Below, one piece after another: positions 1 to 10,000 of a stretch of 45,830 nucleotides of DNA. The stretch comes from JBBQIY01 sp964553035 (GTDB lineage: Bacteria > Verrucomicrobiota > Kiritimatiellia > RFP12 > UBA3636). A program made the translations under genes and the position numbers. The DNA is taken from assembly GCA_964553035.1 (NCBI GenBank), contig CAZKJH010000009.1:1-45830 (forward strand), in the 5' to 3' direction. The notes under the pieces are model-generated. The model worked only from the letters and a program-made list of their open reading frames with translations. It made no database searches and had not been told where the DNA came from. Positions within the stretch are counted from its first letter, which is position 1, and each line of letters opens with the position of its first letter.

Positions 1-303
1 GATTATGATTATGAAGGAGAGATTTCCTTAAGTTAGCGCCATTCGGGTCTGTCCCTTAAAAATTAAAAATATTACTGCCTAGTCACAAGCCCTCGGAATC
101 CCTGCACCAGAGTGGGGAGGTCGGCGGCAGTGCTATCAGGGAAAACAGATGCCGATGGTAATTTGTCGGACGAAGAAACGGGTCTATCGCTCGGCTGGGA
201 CTGCGGGGCGGCTGAAGATGGCTTTTGTGTGAAACCGTAATTTTGGAACCGTGAAACACAAGTATAGCTCCTGTAGAAATTCCATTATAGTTTGTATTCT
301 TGT
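1..303. other. Non-coding left edge with short marC-like remnant
   Basis: No intact gene is visible in this stretch, which lies downstream of the PHP-domain gene that ends at 304. It contains a short piece matching the 3' end of marC (72-110, listed separately). At about 28-60 there is an AT-flanked stretch with the core GGGTCTGTCCCTT; from memory such phrases occur in dispersed repeats of environmental genomes, but only one copy was noticed here. A 95-codon minus-strand open frame (83-370) overlaps the PHP gene and reads the marC-like piece in a different frame from MarC, so it is not called as a gene. Confidence 0.5.
72..110 (-). pseudogene. Remnant of a MarC-like C-terminus
   Basis: Positions 84-110 match 2295-2321, the 3' end of the marC gene, at 25 of 27 bases, including 17 identical bases in a row. 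Read on the minus strand in the MarC frame it gives LVQGFRGLVTRQ then a stop, against LVQGFRALVDG then a stop in the intact protein. Upstream of position 110 the similarity disappears. This is what remains after partial duplication of the local gene, or of a decayed second paralogue. It carries no function. Confidence 0.5.
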
Positions 304-2121
304 CTATTCGAACCAAATTGGGCTGGAGATGGCCAGGTGGTTGTCCAGTTGCGTCACGCGAACATACCAATTGCTGGAACCTGCTTCCTGAATGTTGAGA
401 GCGGTTTTGAACGAGTTGCCATCCGGTACAAAATGTCGATAAACATCACCATTTCGAAACAGTTCAACTTTCTTCAAACGACCTTCTCCCACCACTTCTA
501 TCACGAATTCTTTGTGTTCCGTATCGGGAATTTCCGATCCCATGAGTTGGCCGTTGGCCGTGAAAACCAGTCTGATACGCGCATTGGTAGTGGCATAGGT
601 GCGCCGCTTGCGGTAAGCGTCAAAGACCGCATCGCGAGTCAATGATTTGGAGAAAATCGCGGTTAGGGCGTTGACCCCTACATGACCCTTGTGATCGTCC
701 GAATGACCGACGAAACCATACTTGTAACCATTTTTTAAGAAATACTCTCCACACCGATCGGCACGGAATTTCTTGCAGGCGGCCCGTCCGACTTCATACA
801 CTTTTTCCCGCTCGTAGCTGCCGTGGTCGGACAGTATTTCCAGCACGGGCTCCCTGTCCATACGCCCATTTTTCCACCAAGTGCCGAAATCCAGTGCGCC
901 GGGTGAATGAAAGTGTGGCACACTGATATAGTCCTTGTCTTTCCATAACTCCCAGATTGTCCGGAGATCAGGACTGTTTTTGATATCGATTTCCTCGTAT
1001 TCCGGCATCCAGTTCATTAAGAATATCGTGTCGCCGCGGGGCCAGCCATCCTCGAATCCGGGAAACACGACAAATTCGCCGGGTACATGATACTGTCGAA
1101 TATCGTCCATTGTTGATTTCCAGTGGTCAGGGCGGATCAGGTTCGCGCCACGGCCATACCCGACATGATCATGGCCGACAGAATGATGATCGGTGACGGC
1201 AAAAAAATCTAGTCCGGCGCGGTCTCGGGCAAAAGCCATCAATTCTCCCGGGGTCATGTCCATTCTCGAGCGTTCCTGAACGTCAGTGGAATATGAGGAA
1301 TGCGTATGCATATCACCCCAGTAGATGTTCATGCCATCAAATGCCGAATCCATGGCTGCTGTTTCGGTCATAGGCAATCCGCGCGATTGGATTTGCACGT
1401 TTTTATCCCGATACTCAAATACGCCGCCAGCATTGCGGACAGCCGCCTCCGAAACACGGACTAAGTCCGATGGATTGCCCACCTGTGCAATATTCCAAAA
1501 CGGGTCATAGGGTACAAGGAGTGCCTTCGTCATTTTGCGCAATAGGCGCAAGCGAACAGCCGGGCGAGGCAGAATCTGAAATTTGACGGCTGTTTCTGCA
1601 TCGGGTATAGGCCGTTCGTAACCCGGATAGGCTCGGCCTCGGTCTGGCATGCCGCGCTCCTGATCGGAAAAGTAGCGGATATTAATAAATTCATAATGCT
1701 CCTTCCGCGGGACCACGCTGGTGACCTTGGCACCGGGACCAAACCCCATTGTGGTTTCACCCCAATGCAGTTCGATGACATCGCCTACATTTAACCGGCC
1801 GTCAATATCCAGCACGATCATTCGATCTCCATCACCCGACGGAGGATGGTCGCGATCCATCCATTGCTCTTTCGGCAAATCCCAAAGGCGCTTCCGAAAG
1901 GTGGCGTACGGATTGCTCAAGTAGGCCTCTACGTAGCCGCTGTCTTCATTGAGCCAGATCGACGGAGAAGACGTTCCGAGCCGCTGCATGAAATCAAATA
2001 CAATGCGAGAAACGGCGCTCTGGAATCCCGGACCGACTTCCAGCCGAATGACAAACTCGGCCGAATCGGCTGCCAGAACTTCCGTGGGGGTAATCGTCGC
2101 CATGGTGAAGACTTCTTTCAT
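304..2121 (-). CDS. PHP-domain phosphoesterase-like protein (DUF3604-like)
   Basis: A 605-residue cytoplasmic protein without signal peptide. A beta-rich N-terminal region (about 1-260) precedes a PHP-type metal-dependent hydrolase domain (about 265-500). Visible metal-ligand motifs are GDMHTH (H272, H274), TDHH (310-313), an acidic FEDG near 356, HFH (403-405) and GHSDDH (472-477). PHP domains hydrolyse phosphoesters or related bonds using two or three metal ions; the substrate here is unknown. The start at 2121 is preferred over the internal ATG at residue 7 because AGGAG lies 11 nt upstream. It is the last gene of the minus-strand cluster, 164 bp after marC, so it may be read through from marC or use its own promoter near the palindrome at 2210. 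Family call is firm; role is inference. Confidence 0.85.
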   Translation of the reverse strand: MKEVFTMATITPTEVLAADSAEFVIRLEVGPGFQSAVSRIVFDFMQRLGTSSPSIWLNEDSGYVEAYLSNPYATFRKRLWDLPKEQWMDRDHPPSGDGDRMIVLDIDGRLNVGDVIELHWGETTMGFGPGAKVTSVVPRKEHYEFINIRYFSDQERGMPDRGRAYPGYERPIPDAETAVKFQILPRPAVRLRLLRKMTKALLVPYDPFWNIAQVGNPSDLVRVSEAAVRNAGGVFEYRDKNVQIQSRGLPMTETAAMDSAFDGMNIYWGDMHTHSSYSTDVQERSRMDMTPGELMAFARDRAGLDFFAVTDHHSVGHDHVGYGRGANLIRPDHWKSTMDDIRQYHVPGEFVVFPGFEDGWPRGDTIFLMNWMPEYEEIDIKNSPDLRTIWELWKDKDYISVPHFHSPGALDFGTWWKNGRMDREPVLEILSDHGSYEREKVYEVGRAACKKFRADRCGEYFLKNGYKYGFVGHSDDHKGHVGVNALTAIFSKSLTRDAVFDAYRKRRTYATTNARIRLVFTANGQLMGSEIPDTEHKEFVIEVVGEGRLKKVELFRNGDVYRHFVPDGNSFKTALNIQEAGSSNWYVRVTQLDNHLAISSPIWFE

Positions 2122-2209
2122 ATCCTTATGATCTCCTCATTTTAAGTAACCGCTCTTTTTGTGTGTTGAATCGTTCAAAAAATCACTCGCCGTGTATGAA
2201 TTCTTAAAA

Positions 2210-2224
2210 GGGTTAAGTTAACCC
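2210..2224. promoter_or_regulatory. 15-bp palindrome upstream of PHP gene
   Basis: GGGTTAAGTTAACCC is a perfect 7-bp inverted repeat around a central G, 89 bp upstream of the PHP-gene start. On the minus strand a weak promoter-like pair (TTGCAT, 18 bp, TACTTT) lies just upstream, which would put the palindrome close to the transcription start, where repressor sites often sit. There is no T-run and the stem is short, so a terminator is unlikely. No regulator can be assigned. Confidence 0.3.
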
Positions 2225-2285
2225 AATTCGAAGTACGAAAAAAGTAGCGTATCTTTTCCAAAAAATGCAAATCGTAAAAATATTT

Positions 2286-2873
2286 CTACCCATCCACAAG
2301 CGCCCGGAATCCCTGCACCAGCATCTCCACCGCAATCGCCGTCAGCAATAAACCCATCAGTCGTTCCATCGCGCCAAGACCCCGGCGGCCTAGGCGTCCG
2401 GACACCGCAGTTGCACTGATCAGAATCACGGTCCCGGCGGCCCACGCCAGTAGCAACGCCAGTAGCCATTCCCAGCGCCGGTCCGGCGCCTGTCCCGCCA
2501 GAACGACAAGGGTTGCGGCCATCGAGGGACCTGCGATTAACGGCACTGCTAAGGGCACAATCAAGGGATCTCCCTCGGGAATATTCCCGAACATCTTGTC
2601 GGTAACCCCGAAGACCATCTTGATTGCGATCAAGAATAAAATAATGCCGCCAGCAATCTGCAGCGAATCCATGGAGACATTCAGTGCTTTCAACAACAGT
2701 GGTCCGGCAAAGAGCAAAACCACCATGATTCCGAGCGCAATGCACGCTTCCCTTATCACAATTCTACGGTGTCGCGCCGCGGGTACTGCATCCAGAATCG
2801 AGACAAAGAGTGGGATGTTCCCGAAGGGATCCATCACGAGGAATATCAGGATTGATGCCGAAAGAAGGGTCAT
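2286..2873 (-). CDS. MarC family integral membrane protein
   Basis: A 195-residue protein of very hydrophobic character with about six predicted membrane segments, the usual size and layout of the MarC/YhgN family. The N-terminal signature FLVMDPFGNIPLFV (about 11-24) is characteristic. Members are inner-membrane proteins of unclear function; the old link to multiple antibiotic resistance was withdrawn for the E. coli protein. The start has a good Shine-Dalgarno (AAGGAG, 7 nt from ATG). It lies 31 bp downstream of the Gfo/Idh/MocA gene and is probably cotranscribed with it. The tail of this gene is duplicated at 84-110. Confidence 0.93.
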   Translation of the reverse strand: MTLLSASILIFLVMDPFGNIPLFVSILDAVPAARHRRIVIREACIALGIMVVLLFAGPLLLKALNVSMDSLQIAGGIILFLIAIKMVFGVTDKMFGNIPEGDPLIVPLAVPLIAGPSMAATLVVLAGQAPDRRWEWLLALLLAWAAGTVILISATAVSGRLGRRGLGAMERLMGLLLTAIAVEMLVQGFRALVDG

Positions 2874-2904
2874 AATTCATCTCCTTATTGTTGAGAAGTG
2901 CTGT

Positions 2905-4125
2905 TCAGTGTTGTCCGGGGTGAAAGATTGATTTCAAGTCCTCGGGTACGATGTCCTCGATCGTGACAAACGTATTGGTTTGTTGGGATTTCATTGCTGC
3001 GCAGGCTAGCATCTCAGCCACAAAGGCTTGTTCCACCGTAGTGAAGGGCTCAGCGTTGCCCTGCAGTAGCTCGTAGAAGTGTCGGGAAAGATCCGGTCCT
3101 CCCCGATAATGGATCTTTCCGCCGTAACCGTATTCGAACGTCTGGATTTCACCGCTGCTGTCGCGGGGATAGTATTTCAACAGTCCGCCGCCACGCGGCG
3201 CGTTTCCGCTGAAGCTGACCTTCAGAGTCCCCCGTGTGCCGATCACCTCGTATTCGCGCGAGTAATCGGTATTGGTGAAATAGCAGTGCGAATACGTGCC
3301 AAAGATACCTTGGTCGAGTTCTATCATGCACACTTCGTTATCCGGCACATCGACGCATTTGGCATACGGGCACAGATCATCGCTGATGGCCGCATTCTTG
3401 ACGTTCTTGGAGGTTCGCTTGCCAACCCGCTTTGCACTGTCGCAAGAAATTGTTTCATCGCATGTCGAACATTGCAGGGTGTCGGGTTTATCTCCTTTGT
3501 AAAGATGATGCCGTCCGAGGGAAGCAACGCGCCGCGGCAGAACTCCAGCCCAGAAGAGCATGACGTCGAGATCGTGTGTGGCTTTTTCGATCAGTTGTCC
3601 TCCTCCTCCCGACAGGGTGCGCCGAAATGTCGTGAAAGACGAATCGCCCCCATGGCGTTGGATAAAGTGCAGGGAGCTAACTTGGCCCAGAAGACCGTCG
3701 GTGATCATCTTGCGTGCTCGGCTCACAATCGGCGCATAACGCATGACGTGATCGACCAAGATTGGCCCTCGATAGCGCTGGGCAAAACGCATGATTTCGA
3801 AGATCTTGTTAGGATCGGCATCCAGCGGTTTTTCGAGCAAGATGGGCAACTTTCGGCCTTCAAGCAACCGAAGATTGTCATAGTGGCGGTGGTTTGGAGA
3901 GGCGATGACGATTCCGTCAAGCTGGCCTTTTTCAATCATTTCTTCCGGCGTAGCATAACGTTCCGGCATCATGTGAGTCCATTCACATCCTTCACGAAAT
4001 TTCTCGTCGTTGGGCTCGTAAACGCCAGAAAGGACAATTAATCCGCCAGTTGCTTCGTCGAACTCCTGAGCATGGCGTTTGCCCATCTCTCCAAAACCGA
4101 TCATGCCGATACGTTTAGTTTTCAT
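2905..4125 (-). CDS. Gfo/Idh/MocA family oxidoreductase with Cys-rich insert
   Basis: A 406-residue NAD(P)-dependent sugar dehydrogenase-like protein. The Rossmann fold starts at once (IGMIGFGEMG, 6-15); EKP at 98-100 and KATHDLD at 181-187 (K181 and H184 in the usual catalytic positions) identify the family. Members oxidise or reduce sugars, sugar acids or inositols in the cytoplasm. Unusual is a cysteine-rich stretch after the catalytic helix: Cys219, 222, 228, 252 and 257, a spacing that could bind a metal; similar Cys-rich stretches are known in a subgroup of the family. The gene follows the 961-aa unknown gene by 59 bp and precedes marC, suggesting one operon. Substrate unknown; the context suggests a sugar released from a polysaccharide. 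Confidence 0.9.
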   Translation of the reverse strand: MKTKRIGMIGFGEMGKRHAQEFDEATGGLIVLSGVYEPNDEKFREGCEWTHMMPERYATPEEMIEKGQLDGIVIASPNHRHYDNLRLLEGRKLPILLEKPLDADPNKIFEIMRFAQRYRGPILVDHVMRYAPIVSRARKMITDGLLGQVSSLHFIQRHGGDSSFTTFRRTLSGGGGQLIEKATHDLDVMLFWAGVLPRRVASLGRHHLYKGDKPDTLQCSTCDETISCDSAKRVGKRTSKNVKNAAISDDLCPYAKCVDVPDNEVCMIELDQGIFGTYSHCYFTNTDYSREYEVIGTRGTLKVSFSGNAPRGGGLLKYYPRDSSGEIQTFEYGYGGKIHYRGGPDLSRHFYELLQGNAEPFTTVEQAFVAEMLACAAMKSQQTNTFVTIEDIVPEDLKSIFHPGQH

Positions 4126-4184
4126 TTTTTCCTCTTGCTTGAGAGCGTCGCCTTCCTAGCAATCAAAGCAATGCACTCTTGTGT

Positions 4185-7070
4185 TTAATTGAAGTTGATT
4201 GAGATGACATGAGCTTCTGATGGCTCAAACTGTATTTTTCTAGATTCAGGAACCGTAAATTTTTCAGAAGCAGAAATTGGCTGCTTTCTGACTCCACACC
4301 GTAGTTTCGGATGCGCGCCGGTTCGTTCGAAATGTATTTCAGCCGTGCCGTCTCGCCATTCCGAGCGGAGGATGCGGAGATCTTCCCAGTGTTCCAGCCA
4401 AAGTTGATGTTTTCGCATTTCGAACGTGGCGAGAATCATTGAGCGATACAGATTTTTGGGATGACACGTCGAGAAGGTTCCAATGTCGCGCCACGCTCCG
4501 ATGATTTTTCCACGATCGGACGCAGTAGCGAAATTCTTTCGGAATTCCTCTTCGGGATAATCAGGATCAGATGCCAAATCCATTAGAATCATTGTCGGGG
4601 AAAGTTCTCTGAGCCAAAAACTAGAAGGACTCTCCGATGCTAAGGTTTGCTGAAGATACCGGATCATGATTTGGGGATGTTCTTCGCTATTGAACTGCCG
4701 GAAGTGGCGGAAGATTTCCGGATAGACGCCTTCGGTAAGCTGGGCGTGTAAGCGCAATGGGCAAAGTCGGTCTTCGGTCAAATTGGTCGGGAAGCCCTGA
4801 AACTGGGAACTCGGAAACTCCTCCTCGCGAAATGCCTTGGCGATCCAATAAGGTTTTTCGCCGAAGAAACGATGAAAATAATTTTGAGAAGAGCGATAGA
4901 TTGCAAGCCGTAGCGCGAGTTCCTGGGAAGCAAGATACGTTCCGTATTCTACCGCCTCTTGGTCTCCGACAATTTCAGCTAGATTGACGTAGGCCATGTA
5001 GGCACCGTAATTCGCTCCCTCGACCCAGATATTTCCCGCTTCGCTGTAGCCGGATGCCATGCACGCCCAGTCGTGGTAGACATCCAGATATTTACACATG
5101 TCTTTAATGGTCTGCCAATTTTCACGGATGGCAGTGCTGTCGCCCGAAACCAACACGGAAAGATACATCTGATAAAGTGAAATGCCCAAGCCCCAGTCGT
5201 TCTCAACATACGGACGGGCACACGATTTGATCTTTTCCTTTGAAGCGTTTTTGAAATACTTGTCTCGCATCATCGTCACGTTCAGATAACAGATCAGGTA
5301 GGTCTCTCCTGTGAACGGCTCCTTGCGGAGATAGTAGTTAGACATTTGCTGACGCGGAAGATCAGGATTGAAATAATACTCGATCGTTTGTGCGTGGGTG
5401 TGCTCCTTCAACCGGTTAAGATCCTTGTGAAGGGTTAGAAGCGACAAATATTCTCCGTCTGGATCGCATGTCGACTGCAAACTTTTTCCGGTGAGTTCGG
5501 CGAGCCGATCTCGATATTCCTCCGGCATGAAGTGAAATAATTGTCCTGCAAAACCATACCTTTCCAAGGTGGATCCCACATAGCAGTAGGGACGCCAATC
5601 ATCAGGGAAGGCCGCCTGAAAATCGAAATATTCCTTCAACCCGTCTACCAGCGTCGCGGGAACCTCGCTCTTTTCGTCGCGCAGTGGGAAACGAACATCA
5701 AGCGGCATTTGTGGCAAGGTATACGAGCAGCTCTCTCCGCGGACACCGAGAAGGGGGCCGTATTTCGTTGGAAATTCGAGGTCAGTGACAGGTTCGGAAA
5801 ACTCCGCGACACCGCTGAGTGCAGCGGCTGGAGGGATTGATGCGATTTTGAGCGGGTTTGTTCCCCATTCATCCTTAAGCACGCGAAAGGAGAATTTCTG
5901 GGCAATATGGCACTTCTTTGTTGCATGAACATTCTTGAAATATTCGGCACATTCAACGGGGAATGCCATGAATGATCGGCTCCAGAAACGGCAACGTTTC
6001 CCAGCGTCTGCGATAAACTTCGCATCATTCGCCGACAACGGGTTGAACGATTCCATTCCGAATGGGGTCGCACTAGTCATCCGGTGGCATCCAGAGAACG
6101 TCATCGAACTCAGACGCCCATTTTTCAGGTACTCTACTTGAATGTTTTCAGGTTTTTTATCAAGGACAACGAGTAGCGGAACGTCGGGAAACTCGGTGCT
6201 TCCGAACAGCAACAACCAGTTTTCCGTCATCATTTCAGGGGTAAATGCATCGAGTGAGGAAACGCTTGATGCCGTCAACACATATTGGTAATTGCCTGCG
6301 AATTGGAGCTCGGAAAGTCGCATGGATTGCGACTCGCATTCTGTCATGATACCCGGCGATGCCAGGGAATAGGTCAGGGAAACATTCTGCGATCGCCAGT
6401 TTACGGAGAGTTGGTTGACCTTGATTTCATCATTTTCAATGCCACATTCTCCGTAGGTACGTGTAGCCCGTTCGTCGCCGGGCAACACGCAGTATCCCCA
6501 GCGGAACGGTTTGTTGTAACGCGGATGTCCGCAAAGGTACATTTTGTCGATGACTCCGAATGCGCTTACGGCGCAATCGAGAAGACCATCTCCCTTGGTG
6601 AAACCGAAGCGGCCGGGTGTGCTACGATGACCAGCCCCGGGTGTCAATCCGGTCGTGTCCAGTTTTCCCCCCTCGGACAGCGGCGTGTCCTTCGGCGCTA
6701 CAACTGGATTCGAAAACGATTTCACACGCTCCACGGGCGAGAAACATGGCACGAGATTCAATACGAAATTTTCAGGGGTGACCGGATCTGTGTCAGCCTC
6801 CACGCGCACGATGTTTTTCCCGGACTTCAATTTTAATACAACAGGGATCCGAGCACTTTGAAGGGAAACATAAAGCGACCGATCGCTTTTTTCGGGCTTC
6901 ACTCCGTTGATGGAAAAAACCTTAAGCCAAACATCATATAACGCCACGAATTCTCCCCCGGGACTCATCAATGAAGTCTCTAGGCAGATTCTCTTGCCGT
7001 CGTTAGAAATTTGTTCCCATTGATTCAGAGTCGTCTCTGACGCGAAATGATAATGATAATGGAAGTCCAT
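4185..7070 (-). CDS. Large protein of unknown function, probable carbohydrate-active alpha/alpha barrel
   Basis: A 961-residue protein that I cannot assign to a named family. The start at 7070 is chosen because the ATG comes one base after the TAG of the upstream SGNH gene and an AGAAGG lies 12 nt before it; a longer open frame reaches back into that gene. There is no signal peptide, so it is probably cytoplasmic. The first ~430 residues look beta-rich, about 470-880 look alpha-helical with many aromatic and acidic residues (for example WVEGANYG and ENDWGLG), and the last ~60 are beta-rich. That order resembles (alpha/alpha)6-barrel glycosidases and lyases with flanking beta-sandwich domains, but no catalytic motif was recognised. 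Stop-start contact suggests translational coupling to the SGNH gene. Confidence 0.7.
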   Translation of the reverse strand: MDFHYHYHFASETTLNQWEQISNDGKRICLETSLMSPGGEFVALYDVWLKVFSINGVKPEKSDRSLYVSLQSARIPVVLKLKSGKNIVRVEADTDPVTPENFVLNLVPCFSPVERVKSFSNPVVAPKDTPLSEGGKLDTTGLTPGAGHRSTPGRFGFTKGDGLLDCAVSAFGVIDKMYLCGHPRYNKPFRWGYCVLPGDERATRTYGECGIENDEIKVNQLSVNWRSQNVSLTYSLASPGIMTECESQSMRLSELQFAGNYQYVLTASSVSSLDAFTPEMMTENWLLLFGSTEFPDVPLLVVLDKKPENIQVEYLKNGRLSSMTFSGCHRMTSATPFGMESFNPLSANDAKFIADAGKRCRFWSRSFMAFPVECAEYFKNVHATKKCHIAQKFSFRVLKDEWGTNPLKIASIPPAAALSGVAEFSEPVTDLEFPTKYGPLLGVRGESCSYTLPQMPLDVRFPLRDEKSEVPATLVDGLKEYFDFQAAFPDDWRPYCYVGSTLERYGFAGQLFHFMPEEYRDRLAELTGKSLQSTCDPDGEYLSLLTLHKDLNRLKEHTHAQTIEYYFNPDLPRQQMSNYYLRKEPFTGETYLICYLNVTMMRDKYFKNASKEKIKSCARPYVENDWGLGISLYQMYLSVLVSGDSTAIRENWQTIKDMCKYLDVYHDWACMASGYSEAGNIWVEGANYGAYMAYVNLAEIVGDQEAVEYGTYLASQELALRLAIYRSSQNYFHRFFGEKPYWIAKAFREEEFPSSQFQGFPTNLTEDRLCPLRLHAQLTEGVYPEIFRHFRQFNSEEHPQIMIRYLQQTLASESPSSFWLRELSPTMILMDLASDPDYPEEEFRKNFATASDRGKIIGAWRDIGTFSTCHPKNLYRSMILATFEMRKHQLWLEHWEDLRILRSEWRDGTAEIHFERTGAHPKLRCGVRKQPISASEKFTVPESRKIQFEPSEAHVISINFN

Positions 7071-7071
7071 G

Positions 7072-10000
7072 CTAATTGATAACCTTCTCTGTCTCTGTTG
7101 GGGGGATGGGTGTCTTGAACGGATTCGTTGCTTGGTAGTTGCTCCATGCAAGTTCCTGGAGCAATTTTGCATCGGTGGGCGTTACGTATTCTGGGTGATA
7201 AAGTCCAACGGGACTCTGCTCGGTCAGTGCCGCATAAATACAGCACGAAACCAGGTATGCACCCTTGCCGTTCATGTGAAGACGGTCAGCGTAAAGTTCG
7301 TCAATCTTTTCCTGGGTGGGATTGTGACCGAGGTATTCGATGATCGCCCTTGCTGCTGGCGCGAACGCTGTCGATCCGTCAGGCACCTTAACCAGACATT
7401 CGCTGAAGTAATCCGTCAGGTCGAAGCTCTGCTTCGGCTTAATAAGGAAGGGGTTTACCTCGTAGATCACGGAGAGAATGTTATGGGCACGGAGGCGTTC
7501 GACCATGCGAGGCGCATGATCCGTAATTTGCTGTAATTCCGTCGTAGAGCGAGTCGTATAAGAAACTTCATAAACAACCGCGTCCCAGGGGTGGGAGTCG
7601 ATTTCACAGAGGAGCGAACCAGGCCCCTCACCGCCTTCTAACCAGTGACGGCCTAGGCTCGTTCCCATGCTGATATATTCGCTTGCGACGATCTGGCCGT
7701 AATCCGTCGGCGTGGATTCACACATCTGCATAACGGTGCCGGGAATATCACCGCGGACGGTCGAGCTGGAACCCACGAAGAGAACTTTTTTGACCTTGGG
7801 CGGATTGTCGATAAAGGACAGCCGCACCTTGGCTTCACGCGCCGGATTGTACGAAGAGCGCCCACCGTCCCACGGAAGCCGCGTGTAGGATGATGGGGTA
7901 TCCTGGATCGCTTCAAATTCTTCTTTGGCAGCGGCGAAATTCTTTTCGTACAAGAACGCAAGACCGATATAAAGTCGGGCAAAACTTTGAAACTGTTCAG
8001 AGATTTCCTGCATGTTCAGGATGTTCTGGAAGGTCTTTCGTACCGCCGGATAGTTTTTCTCAAACAGATAGCAGCGCCCAATGTTGTACATGACTTTGAA
8101 ACGCAAGGTCTGCTGGTTCGCAAAGCCTGGCGCAGCTTCTTCCAGTACGGTGACTGGGACGTCCCAGGGATCTATTCCCTTCAAGGTTGCGTTAGGCGCA
8201 AGGATTTCTAAATACAGGGCTCTCGCTGCCGGATAATCCTTGATGTGCAGGAACAGGGTGTCGGCCAGACGCTGCCGAGCAGACATTCTCTGTTCGACTG
8301 TCAGACTGTCACGTTGGAGGATTGCTTCACATGCCTTCTGGACATCCGTCCAGTCGCGCGTTGAGTGAAGCGCTACATCTTCCAGCAACTTTATTTTCAG
8401 GAGTAAGGTTTCGTCTAGAACAGATTCGGAAATATCCTGTATTGCTTCGACCTGCTCGACAGTCTTCAGACCAAGGTACCGATTCACAAAAAGGTAGGCT
8501 TCCACCAACGCGAGCTGGATCCGCGCCTTTTGTTCTGGAGCCAGATCCGAGGCTTCAGATGCCTTTCGGAATTCCTCAATGGCCGCCGCGTAATCCTTCG
8601 CCTTGAAGAATTCCTGTCCTTTCTGGAACGATACGCCGGTCACTCGGTCAAGAAAATTGGTTAGCTCAGTTCCCGCGAACTTCTCCGGTTCGGTGGCGTC
8701 GTCGGCCTGAACGACTGTGTACGACGCCTTGCCCTCCTTGGCAAGCGTCAACGGGCTCGATGAAAGCGCTAATAATTGGTTCAGCAGGGGACGCATAGCG
8801 TCGAGCATTCGAACGAATCCTGGGAGCGCCACATGAAGCTTGTCAGGCATGACTTCTTTGCTGATAGATCCGTCCGGCTCCACCAGTGCGTGGCCTACAT
8901 CCAGGAAGAAAACTTTCTGGTTGTCAGCTTGCAACGCCAGTTTCGCATTAACCTGCCGAACCAATTCATTGGAGGGGTTTCGGATGGAATCGCCGCGCGG
9001 CAAGATGCCAAGAAGGAGAATCTTGCTGTCGGGCGTTTTTTCTTGAAGCGCCTTCATGAGGCGATCAATGCCCTCAACCACTTCCTCCGGAGTAAATTGA
9101 TTGGACAGATTGTTGGTGCCGATCAAAAGTACGATGACCTTGATGCGGACCTGATCCAACACGCCGTTCAGAACACGCCAGAGAACATTCTGAACCCGAT
9201 CACCGCCAACCCCCAAATTCACCGGACGATAGTTACCGAATGTTTCTTGTAAAAGCGTTGCGGGCCATCGCGCCGTAATCGAGTCGCCGATGAACACGAG
9301 TTCTGGATTTTGAGCTAGGACAGCCTCGCATTGAGCCTTGTGTTGAGCCGCATATTTCGTTTCCCTGCCATCAGCATCTCGTTGGGGCTCACTGGCCGTT
9401 ATGGGGGGGCGCAGGATATTCACCGGCTCACCCGGCGTTTGTCCGGACGGATAGTCCTCAATGGTGAACCGAAGCGTACCTCCGAACCCACCTGGATGAT
9501 TGCCTCGCGGCCCGATGGCGACCCGGATTGCATCCCCTTTTTTTAATTTACCAAGATTTCTTTGAAATAACATCGGCAGGGGCTCCCTTTGCTCCTCGGA
9601 TTCGGATAACAGGGTGTCATTGAGATAAATCAGAATCGTGCAGTGACCATTGAGGAGATTGCCGTTGTGGATCCATATCTCGCCGTGTGCATCTTCCTGT
9701 AGGGTATAAGAAGCGATCGCATAGCGGGCGACACCATCGATATCCCGAAACCCACGCACATGCCCGTAAGGCCTGTGGCTGGGGCGGTTCGTCATGAGCG
9801 CCCCGTCTTCGTCCGGAACTCCAAACGCAAATGATTTTCGCTGGCCCTCGTCGACCGCAACACAAACCAAGGACGTGTAACCCGTTGAATCGCCGATGGA
9901 TCCACTAGCGTTCCAGTCAAGACTCCAACCGACTGGAGGATTTGTCTGAGAGACCGCATCGCCATAGACCGCAAGGATTTCTCCCACATTGGTGCTCGCA

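Noticed and set aside
3079..4041. 320-codon plus-strand frame opposite the Gfo/Idh/MocA gene
   Set aside because: No motif of its own; the minus-strand frame has clear family signatures.
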